The translations under genes were made by a program, and so were the position numbers. The notes below the pieces were generated by a model that was given only the letters and a program-made list of their open reading frames with translations, ran no database searches and was not told where the DNA came from. Positions 24,367-35,985 of a DNA stretch of 64,000 bases are shown here, in pieces (the stretch's first letter is position 1; the number at the start of each line of letters is the position of its first letter). Source of the DNA: Pardosa pseudoannulata (Eukaryota; Arthropoda; Arachnida; Araneae; Lycosidae). The stretch covers positions 141,537,495 through 141,601,494 of the forward strand of contig CM063502.1 of NCBI GenBank assembly GCA_032207245.1, read 5' to 3'.

Positions 24367-25330
24367 GTGATTAACTTTGATCAGCGTTCTATTATAGAAA
24401 ATTTTAAACTCTATTTCTTGCTCATCTTTCTTCCCGCTTGGTAAAAAATGTTTTTATGAAAGGTGAATTTTTCTCTGCATTAATTTTTTTTAGTTTTATT
24501 AAGCATAGAAATATTGTTTTTCCATTAAAGGGGAACAGTACTTTTCGAGACTATTATAACAGCATTTTTTCGTTTCATCATAAAACAAAATTTTCTCCTC
24601 CGTTTAGAATGATTTTTTTCAACGATTTATCTCTAAAAATTACTTAGTTTTGTCATTAAAAATATTCTTTTACAATAACAGAGAAAAATTTTGATTAACT
24701 CTGATAATATTCTATTATAGAAAACTTTAAACTACTATTTTTTGCTCATATTTTTTCTGTTCAGAAGAAAAAATCTTTTTACAGAAGGGGAATTTTTTTT
24801 CCATCAAAGGAGCACAGTACCTTTCGAGACTATTATAACAGCATTTTTTCGATTCCTCATAAAGCGAAATTTTTTATTCCTTTTACAATGAATTTATTTT
24901 TTACTAACGTTTTACTTTTAAAAATTATTTAGTTGTGTCATTTCAAAAATAATATTTTTTTTCAAACAATGAATAAAAAAATGATAAAATTTGATCACCG
25001 CTATATTATGTAAAACTTTAAACTACTATTTCTTGCTCATCCTTCTTCTCATTCGGAAAAAAAAGCTGTTAAGACTTTTTTTATAGACTATGTGAATTTT
25101 TTTTCTTTATTAGTTTTATTAGTTTTTTAAAGCATGGAAATAATTTTCTTGTATTTAAAGGGACATAGTACCTTTCAAGATTATTGTAACAGCATTTTTT
25201 CGATTACTGATAAAATTTTCTGTTAATTTTAGAATGAATTTTTACAAGTTTTTTACTAATGTTTTGTCTTTAAAATTTTTTTTGGTTTTGTTATTTCAAA
25301 GATAATATTTTTAACAATGATTCATTAAAT
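24367..25330. repeat. Three-copy degenerate tandem repeat (about 290-325 bp unit)
   Basis: Three diverged direct copies start near 24,367, 24,690 and 24,985. Each has TTGATYA, then ATTAT..AAAACTTTAAACT, a TTGCTCAT block, AAGGGRAMAKAGTACCTTTC, then ATTATAACAGCATTTTTTCG. Spacing of the ATTAT anchors is 323 and 291 bp; copy 2 lacks part of the T-rich middle. A related single block lies near 20,200. No reading frame is conserved between copies. Confidence 0.8.
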
Positions 25331-25960
25331 ATAGATACAATTATTTTATGATCTTAAAGTCTAAAAACTTTTCTAATTAAAGACAATATCCAAAGACATA
25401 ATTTTGATATTAAAATATTTTTTAACAAACAAAAATTATTTTGGTCGTCTCGTTACCGCACTAATCAGATAGACCATAACGCCATGTTTGATAAGACAAA
25501 TGATGAACGGCTCATCTATACCTCAGGTAAAAATGTTTTTACTGTTAAGGTCACATAAAATTGGTAGTAATAAAAGTGTCAGCATAAGTTAATATATCTA
25601 TAAATGCGACTTTTTTTCCAATTATTATGGTTTTTGCAATGTTCTATCCATTTATTGTATTACATAAAAATAACATGAAAGAGTAAGTCATTTATTTACT
25701 ATAAACATTTAAAATAATTATATTTTAAAATATTTTTGTACTCATATAGGAGCAATAACTTTAATAATATTAATCTTTAATAATTTTCGTAATAAACTAT
25801 ATATTTATAAAATACCAGTCTGATGGTTATTATATGGGCTTTCCAGTACTATTCAATAATATACTTACAATAATTTAATTCATGGCACACATCTATATGT
25901 TTAGCATAACCTTTCCGGTTGAACCAAAAAAAAAATAAAAAAAAGAAATAAAAACATATG
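25331..25960. other. AT-rich non-coding stretch
   Basis: A plus-strand frame at about 25,440-25,558 (containing NAMFDKTNDERLIY) ends near a CAG/GTAAAA donor-like site, but no acceptor precedes it. Nothing else is seen. Confidence 0.4.
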
Positions 25961-26778
25961 AAGGGACAGTATTAAAACGGTAAAGATGGACATGGAGGTA
26001 ATCGTATCCTGTTAAAATTTAAAAGGGAAAGTTGCACCTGAACGAGGAGCACCAGAAACACAATGGAAGCTGGCGAGGAGAACACTCCAGGTCTTATCAC
26101 GTGAGCAGTAGTAGTATGAAATGAACGACTGCAAACTCTATTTCTAAATTTGAAGGTTTAAACGGCAAATTTGGGATTGATTTTTGTGTAGTATTTAAAC
26201 CTTTCTTTGCCAAAAAATCTGCTTTCTCATATCCCTCGACGAGGACACAGTAGGCGGACACCCACTAGAAAGACACTTTGCTTTTAATACCCTCGAGAAG
26301 GGAGCTAAATTGTTGAATGCAAATGATTTTTCTCTATTGATTAGATGGTAGAGCCTGAAGGCCAGAAGTTGAATCGGAAAGGATTACAACTTTCTCAAAA
26401 GAATTCTGTCTAATGGAAAGTTGCTGAAGTGCCACAAATATTGATTGTAGTTGAAAAGTTTCCAACTGGCAGGTAGAAGCAAAAAAGGTCACAGTAAATA
26501 CTAACCTCAACTCCTTGTGACAAGTACAAAAGGGAACCATCCGTATATATATGTATCCATTCACCAATAGGATAACGATCATTGATAAGTATCAAGAGCT
26601 TCGCACGAAGAATTTCAGGACAAAAATCTGACTTTTTAGTTTTCTGATAAAGGTCTATAAAGTCCATAGGGTTAGCAAAAGATAGTAGTTCAATAGGGAC
26701 TTTACGAAGGGGACAAGATACCTTTGAAATGGCAGTATTCGACCTAAAATAGGAAATGACTTTTTGCCTTGCAAAGTA
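25961..26778 (-). pseudogene. Non-LTR retrotransposon relic: RNase H domain and C-terminal tail
   Basis: Read on the minus strand, the pieces follow the order of the RNase H region at the end of Jockey/I-type ORF2 proteins. First comes a linker with SCPLRKVPIELLSFANPMDF. Then GEWIHIYTDGSLLY gives the first catalytic Asp (TDGS, 26,533-26,544). A frame change follows, then VALQQLSIRQNSFEKVVILSDSTSGLQ gives a later Asp (SDST). After a stop comes WVSAYCVLVEGYEKADFLAKKG, a worn form of the H-x-G-x-x-GNE-x-AD-x-LAK motif. Last is TWSVLLASFHCVSGAPRSG with a GYDYLHVHLYR-like end. The segment expected to hold the second catalytic residue (Glu) is missing at the frame break, and stops interrupt the rest. 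The reverse transcriptase part is not found upstream. Confidence 0.75.
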
Positions 26779-28317
26779 TCAAATTAGTTATTCTCTTCAT
26801 TACAGAAAGACATTTTTCGAATAACATGGTATTTTTACTGTAACGTATCTTTTTTTTTGTCATTATTATGTTGAATTTTAAATTTTTTTTCTGTTTGGCA
26901 GTTCCTGTATTGAATTAGTACATAGTAACTATATATATTTGATACAACAAATCGCCGTACAATCTTCCTTACAAAATATATATTGGTATGTCACAAATTT
27001 TACTTACTCAGGTTAGCATTTCAACTAACTCTAATAAAAAGTAATAGAATTTTAAATATTGAAAAATATATGCTGAATACATGTAAATTTTATTAAATAT
27101 AAAATAATCCCTAAGCCGACGGAACAAAAAATAATCATGCTTATTTTGGCAGTTCAAGGAATTGATTAAAAAAATTAATCAAAAGGTATCCAGAGTTAAA
27201 TGTCAGAAATTAACAATTTTTAAAATTTTTTTCATTTTGTTACTTGTTTGAATTTATTTTAGTTTAGTTCATGTGTTTTAAAATAAATATATGTTTGCTT
27301 TACTATATTTTTGTTTGCAAAAATTATTTCCGTCTTATAACTTTTATCTATCCACAATTTATATCTTTTAATAGTAGTTTTTATCGTAGGAGAAGGGAGA
27401 CAGCATTTTGAAATTTGGGTGATAAAATTGGTAGCTACTGCTCTGTAAAAGGTATTTGAATTATAAAACTATAAAAGTTATTTGAGTACCATTTTTGTTA
27501 GCACTATCAATTGCACCACATATAATCAGTTATGAAAACTACCAAATTTCTTCGGGCAGAGCTAAAATACCTTTCAATAACATACATTTATAGAAAAGTT
27601 CTTCTATGCTATTAATCATTTTACAGTTTTGAAATTCAATTGGTTGATAGATTTACAAAATATCTTGTTTTTGTATTTGAATTGTTATCATTTCCCAAGG
27701 AGAGATCTTTCAAAATATTACTAAGGATCAAACTATTACCGCACTGATCAGTGCAAAGAAAAAATATTTACACCGATTTTTGCTTTAGTAAGTTTAAAAG
27801 ATAAAGAACTAGTCACTAATATCAAAGTTTAAGGGATAACTTCAAAATCTTTTAATTACTTTTTCACGAAATTTGCTCAATTTAAAGGGATATATATTTT
27901 CATCATTCAGTTACATGAACCGAATTAAAGCTTATAATGAGTTCAATCAATCGACTGCATTAATTGACTCGTTTTGTTTTCTGCTTTTAGCTTTTCAGCA
28001 TGAATAAATAGTAAGAGTAATATTTCAGGTTCAAACTGAAAAAAAAATCTTTTTGGAGATTTGATGAAACTTATAATTTACTAGTTATGTAAGATGCCCG
28101 ACGGTGCCATATATTTTCAATATATTCTAGTATTTATTATGAAGAGCACTGAGTAAATAAATACTATTAACTTAATGATGTTAATGTTGAAATATATTTC
28201 ATTTATAGACTTATCACAGAGCTAAAACTGTGATTTTCAAGTAAAGTAGAATCAAGGTTGCTCATATATGCCGGCATTCTATTTCTTTTAAATCATGGGT
28301 TCCAGTGAAATGGTAGA
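26779..28317. other. AT-rich non-coding stretch
   Basis: No gene, transposon end or RNA recognised. Confidence 0.55.
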
Positions 28318-28470
28318 CTCGAACAATGGCCAGATGGGTAGGGTTTTGCTCTGCTATAGCGGAGTTCGTTTGCTAGAATTTCACTGCTGGTATGGATGTT
28401 TGTAGTCATTCAGAATCGGCTTTTAAAATAAAACCGTGTGTAGTCTAGCCCATGGTGCTCAAACCAAACC
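28318..28470 (+). mobile_element. tRNA-derived SINE, copy 1 (near full length)
   Basis: TGGCCAGATGGGTAGGG resembles a tRNA A box (RNA polymerase III promoter). A worn B-box position, GCTAGAATTTC, follows. Then comes the family's conserved body, CACTGCTGGTATGGATG with TTCAGAATCGGCTTTTAA, and a tail with GGTGCTCAAACCAAACC. Comparison with the copy at 30,955-31,078 defines the family. The 5' limit is approximate and no target duplication was found. Confidence 0.7.
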
Positions 28471-29251
28471 ATTGAAATGGTAAGGTGGGAGATCCTTGCA
28501 ATTATATTTTGTGCAACACAATATTATCAAAAATACCAATGGTCAGAATTAGTGGCTATATCCATAACAGCCGTACGAATGTTTTATACACCTTCAGAAC
28601 TGGAAATTATGCATAATGCATGGTGTGAATTATGCATGGTGTGAAGTAATGTAAAATAATTATTTTTTTTAATTTCGAAAAAGAATGGAATTCCCATAAC
28701 AAACCTTCTGTTACTTTTATACTTAGATAATTATTAATAAGTGAGGTAAACAGAGTAAATAATATAAATATAAATAACCTAGATGCGTTACAAAAAATCC
28801 TTTTTCCACTACAAAGTCATTATATTTTTTTAAATTTTGATGTCCTTTCCGAATGGCAAGAAAAAATAAACATGTTTTCGAAGTTTGTTTTCAATTTTAT
28901 GAGTTATTACGCTATATTAATTCGTAAAATAGAAATTATTTGTACATTTATTAATTTACTTGCAATAATAGAAATGCAGGTTCAAGAGGTTGAAGAGTTT
29001 TCAAAACTTTTTGAAATGTCCACAAAAATACAGAAAATTGGTATCCTTTTTGCGCAATAATGCTATTTTCTTTTATTAAATTATTAGACAATCATCGCAA
29101 AACTATCAAAAATTGATAAATTTTATTAGATGCCAAAATTTAGGACCATTGCTATGAACTTGGCTAACCAAACTTGTATTTCGTGGATTGGCTTCACGTC
29201 ATTAAAAATTCGAATAATTTTCCAACTCTTAAAAAAGAAGTTTTTTCAAGC
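28471..29251. other. AT-rich non-coding stretch
   Basis: No gene recognised. A short ATGGTGTGAA duplication lies near 28,620. Confidence 0.5.
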
Positions 29252-29324
<73 letters not shown>

Positions 29325-29350
29325 AAAATAAAAGTAAAATAAATAAATAA
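29252..29350. repeat. A27 run, (TA)18 and AAATA-type simple repeat
   Basis: A run of 27 A (29,252-29,278) passes into about 36 bp of TA repeat and then an AAATA/AAATAA-type repeat. An A-rich tail followed by simple repeats can mark a retroposon end, but no SINE or LINE body is seen upstream. Confidence 0.95.
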
Positions 29351-29531
29351 AGGATAGTTTATTTTCCTAAATTATAAGTATGTATTTAAATTTTACAGTT
29401 AATACATTGTATAATTTTCTGTATTTAACACTAAACACCCAAAAACGGTTAAATGACTGGTAATGTATATGTAAAAAATGCGATGAGTAATGACTTAAAA
29501 TAGAAATAAAAAAATAATAGGTATTTATAAA

Positions 29532-29632
29532 GTGAATGAAATAAATAAAGTAAATAAAATGAAATAAAATAAAGTAAATAAAATAAAATAAAGTAAATAA
29601 AATAAAATAAAAGAAATGAAAGAAATAAAAAA
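29532..29632. repeat. AAATA/AAGTA-type simple repeat
   Basis: About 100 bp of degenerate pentamer repeat (AAATA, AAGTA, AAATG variants), similar in composition to the tail of the repeat 200 bp to the left. Confidence 0.9.
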
Positions 29633-30941
29633 TAGGTATGCATTAAGTGTTGGTATGTTCAGTGTTAAAAAGTCTGTGTATTATGTAATATATCCTATAT
29701 TAAAATACACATTACTACAATAAATAACTTAAAAATTTAAAGAACCAACCAATTTAATTAGTGATATCTATTTTAAAACGCCTTACCATATGTTTATAAC
29801 AAAAGAGAAAGCAAAAAGTGGTTATAAAAACAAATGTGAAAAACGGTTTTCAATCTTTTATCACCACATTTTATATTTTTGTAATTACATTTTAACATAT
29901 TCTATTTTTCCCTCCGAAACATTGCCCCATTTGTAATGCGGAAAGCAGATTTAAAACGATTTAGATATTTTTAGTTATGACGTGACTGAAAACGAAAAGA
30001 TTAATGTTTATTTTATTAAGATGTAATAAATCACGATCCGAAGTATCGTTTCTAAGTTTTATTTTACATTTTCAAATAAAAAAAAAATTAACTCTAAGAT
30101 CGAAAAGGAGTCAATGGTTGGTTTTCGGAAAGTCTAATATGCCGACAATATTTTTCTATGTGATTTGAAATATAAGTGTGCCATGCTTGATATAATTATC
30201 TAAAATTGTAGATTTTGTGGACTGCCGCACATGCGCGCACAATCACACTAGAGGCATCCTAAAAAATTAGCACATCATTTTTCATTCTGTATACTAAAAG
30301 GATTAGGAAGGGTTTTTGTCCTTTAAAATTTTAAACTGTTGTATCACCTACTATAATACATTTTTTTCCGTGTCTGTACTGTTAATCTGTAACAGCATTA
30401 AATAACCAAAACTACTCAATAAAATATAGCCCGTTTGCCGAGTTGAGAGGCCGAGTTTTGTGAAACGAAACTAAGTCACGTGATAACTGACAACTCAGAT
30501 AAAACAATAGATGATATTTTAATTATTATCTTTACCTTTTATTTCTATTTCTTCATGCTATATTTGCAACAATTAAAAAGCTTTATACAGATCACTATAT
30601 AAAGAAAAATAAATAAAATAAAATAAAATTTAAAACAAAAATGGAATGTATTAAACTAACATTACAGTTTTTCTAATGGTAAGACTCATTAATTTTCAAA
30701 ACTCTATAAGTTCAAAACTATTGAACTCACAAATATGAGTCAAGTCTGAAAATTATAGCAAACCTAGCTAATTTATCTATAAACATCTAAATATTTTCAT
30801 AAATTTATATTTTGCCTATATTATACTCAAAATAGTAAACTAAGCAGGTTATTTTGTTACTTTGAGTAATTTTCATGACTTAAAAGATTTAAAAAGTTTT
30901 TTAATTACATATTGATTCCTGTAATATGCAAGATTTCTATA
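29633..30941. other. AT-rich non-coding stretch
   Basis: No gene recognised. A GC-richer patch near 30,425-30,500 shows no feature I can name. Confidence 0.5.
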
Positions 30942-31091
30942 CTTCTTTAGACGGTTGGTTGGTTGGGTGGTTTGAAACACTACGGTCTATTTCTACCTAT
31001 TGCTTAAAGTCGATTCCGAATGGCTACGAACATTCATGCCAGCAGTGGGATTCGAACCATGAACTCCTTACCCATTCGCTTCTTTAGACGG
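30942..31091 (-). mobile_element. tRNA-derived SINE, copy 2, with 13-bp target duplication
   Basis: The body at 30,955-31,078, read on the minus strand, starts CGAATGGGTAAGG and contains a perfect pol III B box, GGTTCGAATCC (31,048-31,058). The family body follows (CACTGCTGGCATGAATG, then ATTCGGAATCGACTT), and it ends in a short CCAA-type repeat. It is flanked by identical 13-bp copies of CTTCTTTAGACGG at 30,942-30,954 and 31,079-31,091. The A box is missing, so the insertion is 5'-truncated, as often happens with LINE-driven retroposition. The perfect target duplication makes this the youngest of the four copies. Confidence 0.85.
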
Positions 31092-31994
31092 ATGATTAAG
31101 AAAGTATATATTATGAAATACAATTGTTCAATTGAATTCATTCGTTTGTATTTTAATTGTTCAACAATTTAAAAAACATATACTGCTGCTTTAAAGAGAC
31201 TTCTCACGGCTTTTAATTTTTACAAAATAATCTGGTTTTTCGATTGCGTTGTCAGAAAAAACCGAAAATTCGTTTTTAAATAAAAGTTTCTAATTAATAT
31301 ACAATACCATATTACTCATGTTATTTACTATTTCGCACCAGTTGTATTTACAGTTAAAATAATCTAAAATCAAAGTTTAAAATTTATCACATGGCTTAGA
31401 ATATTTTTTAAATTGAATTTTTCTGCATATTTCATAACACATAATCAAATATAAAGACAATGATTTTTTACTAACTAAAGGAATGTAAAACTAAAGGAAT
31501 GATTTTTTTTATTTAATTTAACATTCGTCCAGTGAATTGCTATTTAAGACCCAGAAGATAATTTTAAAAAAAATGTATTCTTTCTTTTTAGTGACTATAT
31601 TCTTGAAATTGCATTTCCCTGCAATATAAAAGTATTTTTCTGTTTTATTTCTTTCTGGTATATTTTAAACTATTCACAATCTTTCACTGCACATTTTACT
31701 TTAAATGAAAATATATACATTGTTAAAAGTTTTACACGTTTTCAAAAAGTTAAAAAGGGAAACGTTTAAAAGGATCATTAATGTTAAATAAGTATGGGAA
31801 ATAAGCATGGAAATTATTAAATGGGAAATAAGCATGGAAGGAACCTAAAATCTATTAAAGTTTTCTCAATAAAATGTTTACTACATATTAATATACTTCA
31901 TCTCCAAGTAAAGTATTAAGTCTATGTGAATAAAATATAAAAATACCTTTCAGATCCCTTATTTCAGTTGTTTTACATACTCTTTAAGCCAAAC
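31092..31994. other. AT-rich non-coding stretch
   Basis: No gene recognised; short local duplications such as AAATAAGCATGGAA near 31,800-31,840. Confidence 0.5.
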
Positions 31995-32062
31995 GATAGC
32001 AGATTAGGTACTGCTCTTCGGTACAGGAGTTCGATAATCATTCGAAATCGGTTTTAAGGAGT
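31995..32062 (+). mobile_element. tRNA-derived SINE, copy 3 (internally deleted)
   Basis: An A-box-like TAGCAGATTAGGTA is followed by CTGCTCTTCGGTACAGGAGTTCGAT, then directly by ATTCGAAATCGGTTTTAAGG. The middle of the family body (CTGCTGG..ATG) is missing. Confidence 0.55.
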
Positions 32063-32864
32063 AGAATCAGGTATCATTAGTTCTTGTTTATCAAAATAGT
32101 AAACCATAACTCTCTAAATAAGACCAAATTATACGTCTTAAAATTTTTAAAAAAACATAGTTTTCTTTTGAGTGCTGTATTTACGAACATTATTCGAATG
32201 GGGTATTTCGAACAGTATTTTCTTCCCTCTTTGTGTGAACACATTTTAACTGAAATGCCCTATATGGAGGTCTAATAAAATATCTATGAAAAATTTCTAT
32301 GAAATAGGAGTAAAGATACATAAATAATTATGCAGTTTATCCTGTTTAATTAAAAAATCAGCACATTTTTACATACGATTCTTTGGTTGTGCGAGATATT
32401 TCTGGATATTACTCGATGTTTCAATAACTCTGTGCTCCTTATACAATTTACGTATAAATAAGAAAAAGAGGCATAGAAAGTTAAGCAACTTATCCGATTT
32501 TATAAAATGAACCCATGTTTTTATACGAACGTTTCTTTGGTTGTACGAGTTATTTGTGGTTAACTTGCTTGTGAGCCAAACATCTTGTGCTGCATACATA
32601 AAATACACACTGCATTGTACAAAATATGCCCAAGCAAATAAAAATATTTTATAGAAGTTTCAGTATTATATCTCTTCTGAATAAAAACACTAGAGCATTT
32701 TTTACCGAATTCTTCAGTTGCATGAGACATTTCTGGTTTCTAGTCCATATTTCAATAATTCTGAAGAGATTAGAAGGTAGTGGAAAAATTTTAGCTGAAA
32801 TTTGGACATTCAAATCCCAGACAGAAATAAATTTTGTTGCATGAAATTTGTTTTTATTAAAACC
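32063..32864. other. Non-coding stretch
   Basis: Two similar segments near 32,340-32,420 and 32,480-32,560 (TTTACATACGATTCTTTGGTTGTGCGAG against TTTATACGAACGTTTCTTTGGTTGTACGAG), with a weaker third near 32,690-32,740, suggest a degenerate tandem repeat of about 145-170 bp. Frames through it are not conserved. Confidence 0.4.
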
Positions 32865-32948
32865 GAATGATGGCAGAAAGGTGGGACACATCTTTGGAAT
32901 CTTGATGCTGGCATGGATAAATGTAGCAATTAGGAACAGGTTTTAAGC
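32865..32948 (+). mobile_element. tRNA-derived SINE, copy 4 (diverged)
   Basis: ATGGCAGAAAGGTGGG at an A-box-like position, GGAATCTTGATGCTGGCATGGATAAATG in place of B box plus body, and CAGGTTTTAAGCAATTAG match the family in order. No target duplication was seen. Confidence 0.55.
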
Positions 32949-33811
32949 AATTAGTTTCGAATTAATTATTCATAGTTATTACACATGTAATACTAAAATA
33001 AATGTCATCTATATTTTATAATAAAAATAGGAGCAATTGAAAAACACTTTATAAAATGAAAGTTATATTTGTTTATAGTGAAATATAAACTTTTACATTA
33101 ATTTATGCAATTCCGTTTAAAAGGTCATATTAGGTTTATCAAGAGCACACAAATTATATATTAATTACAGCTTAAAACTTTCATTACTATCTTGAAGTAA
33201 ATCTAGTAGTTAATTCTCCACTGCATTTTATATTAAAATTTAAAAGTGTACATTGAGAAAAAATTAAAACCTTATGTTTTTAAAAGAACTCAGAAAAAAA
33301 CTTATGAACGAGTTTATAAGACTTATAAATAATGAGATTCTTAACTCGCTATCTTTTTTTTTTTTTTTTTTTTGTTCCAGCTGTTTAAATAATTTTTTTC
33401 TGTTATTCACAACCGTAACATCTTCCAGTCAGTTAACGATGAATTTTGCGTTCATAAAGTAGATAAATAAATAATTAAATATCAAATAAAAATAAATAAC
33501 ATTTTTAATGTATTTATAATTTGTAAGATAACTATTTTTATTTTGAAGGCTATACACATGAACAGTCTTGTTTGAAAAACTAAACAGTACAGTACTTGAG
33601 ACTAGTTAAGATTACAGAGAACTAGCAAAACTATTTTTATTTCTTTTTTAATCGAATTTCTTGACAATGTCATTATGGTATAATATTATTTTGTTAAAAG
33701 TAATATGATTTTAAAGTAAAAATAAATAATAATTTTAAAAGTTACCAATTAATATTTTATTTAAAAATAGCTCTAGTAAAAATGTAGTCAATTTATCATT
33801 TGTATTATAAT
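32949..33811. other. AT-rich non-coding stretch
   Basis: Contains a run of about 20 T at 33,354-33,373; otherwise nothing recognised. Confidence 0.55.
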
Positions 33812-34060
33812 TAATTTAATTTATAGCATGCCATTAAATGGCATGCTATAATTAGAATAAAATTTAAGTGTTTTGGTAAGAATTCGGGGGAAAATATAAA
33901 AAAATATATTAGTTAAAATTTCCGTTTTATTTTATAGTTAATTTAATTATTAGCATACCCTTTAGGCATTTGCATAAAATTTAGTTGTTTTCGTAAGAAT
34001 AAATGGAAAATATAAGAAAAATATAATGGATGAAATATCAATTTTTGTCATCTAAGAGGA
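33812..34060. repeat. Short tandem duplication holding a perfect palindrome
   Basis: Two diverged copies of about 130 bp share TTAATTTAAT..TAGCAT, then AAAATTTA.TTGTTTT.GTAAGAAT and GGAAAATATAA. Copy 1 contains TATAGCATGCCATT and its exact complement around a single central A (33,822-33,850). Copy 2 (from about 33,941) has lost the right arm. Confidence 0.75.
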
Positions 34061-34793
34061 ACGTGATAACTTTGACATGACATCAATAATAATTCCTTTA
34101 AGTTTACAATCGGCATATCTTTGCTGTACCAGAAATATTATTATCTTTTATTTTTTAACGTAGATGGAAAATAGACGATAAATTTTGAAAATGTATGACC
34201 TGGAATTCATCAAATATTCTCAATTGAAAATTTTGTTTTAAAAATGCATGAAGTAGTTATTAGTAATAATTCAATTGACTCTTAGCTTAATATCTAAACT
34301 AATTATACGGATATTTAATCACCCTTTTATTGTTATAGTTATATTTTACAATTCAGTAAAATAAACATTCAATTTTCAGCTTTGTTTAGCTCAGATTAAG
34401 TCCATTGTCACCGTAAAGCATTAAATAATATAACATTGTATATTTAGTTAATATCAGCACATTAAAGTCCCAGTTGATAGAAGCTGAATCTAATCTTAAA
34501 CAAAATATCCGATGACAAGCAAAATCAGAATTATCCTAAGAAAACTTTTGAGGAATTTTTATTGTATTTTTAATACATTATTGTAGTTATTTCAAGATCT
34601 TATGACAAAGAATGGATAAACAAATTTTCAGATAATGTAGTTCAACGAAACGAAAAGATTACGGATTGGGGAATATTATTGCATCAGTAAAACAATTATT
34701 ATCTTACAGAAACTCTTTCTCATTCTTTTGAATTGGTTTCCTAGCAACGGTGTCAATGTTTACTACAACTAAAGAGAAAAACTTGAGATTGTA
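34061..34793. other. AT-rich non-coding stretch
   Basis: No gene recognised. Confidence 0.55.
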
Positions 34794-35985
34794 AATCAGT
34801 TTCGAACTTTATGAATTTATACTTATTCCTTTTGGATACAGAGTGAGTAAAAAAGTTTGTCATTATCGGTAGGGTATCAAATATCAACTAAAGATAGAAG
34901 AGACATGTGGCTACTTGGAAAAAAGTTCCTACATCAGCGAGAAAAAAATTACAATTCACCGGCGCTGAAATGTTTTCGTCAATTCGTCTCAGCTGTAATG
35001 TGTGTAAGATAGCACCTTCATTGAGTAGTTGATGGAGTAAACAAAGTTAGCAAAAGAGCAAAACTGTCGTCGGAATTTATTAAATTGCAAATTAAAACAT
35101 GAATATTTACTATTAAAATATCGAAATAATTTTCTGGTTTTAATAAATTAATATATAAATATTTTTTAAATTGTAGAATCTATATAAAATACCATACTGA
35201 AGCATACTGAATCAGTTTGGAGCCTTATGAATTTTTATTTATTCTTTTGAGACGCGGAGTGAATAAAAATGTGCGTCAAAATGTTATCAAAGAGAATCAA
35301 ATATAAGCTAAATATAGAAGAGATATTATTCGACTACTTTAAAACGTTCTTATATCAACAAGAAAAAGTACAATTCATCGGCGCTGAAATGTTTTCGTCT
35401 ACTCGTCTCATCTGTAATGTGTGTAAGATAACACCTTCATTGAGTAGTTGATGGCGTAAACAAAGTTAGTTCCGACAGAAGTAAAACTGCTGTCGGAATT
35501 TATTAAATTGTAAATTAAAATAAGAATATTTACTATTAAAATATCGAAATAATTTTCTGGTTTTAATTAATTAAAACATTAATATTTTTTAAATTGTAGA
35601 ATCCATATATTTAAAACCATACTGAATCAATTTGGAGCCTAATGAATTTTTTATTTATTCTTTTGAGACGTGGAGTGAATAAAAATGTGTGTCGTAATCG
35701 AAAGAGAATCAAATATAAGCTAAGTATAGAAGATATATTATTCGACTACTTTAATAAGTTCTTGCATCAACAAAAAATAAGTACAATTTATTGGTGCTGA
35801 AATGTTTTCGTCAACTCGTATCATTTGTAATGTGTTAGCACCTTCCTTGAGTAGTTGACGGAGAGTTTCAAAATAAAGTCAGAATGATGCAAATCTTGCA
35901 TCCCAATTTATTACACATCGGATATTTATTTAAATAACATATTAAAATGAATATTTTATATTAAAATATTTTCTAATTTTCAGAA
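34794..35985. repeat. Three-copy tandem repeat, unit about 416 bp
   Basis: Direct copies start at 34,794, 35,210 and 35,625 (AATCAGTTT or AATCAATTT anchor), spaced 416 and 415 bp. Each contains GCTGAAATGTTTTCGTC, then TGTAATGTGT, ACCTTC.TTGAGTAGTTGA, and a stretch ending TTTTTTAAATTGTAGAATC. Copy 3 is cut short and diverges after about 35,900. A 60-codon frame in copy 2 (35,269-35,451) is not open in the other copies, so the repeat is probably not coding. Confidence 0.85.

Noticed and set aside
35269..35451. 60-residue frame in the middle 416-bp repeat copy, considered as a duplicated exon
   Set aside because: The frame is not open in the other two copies, despite a splice-acceptor-like TTGTAG before it.
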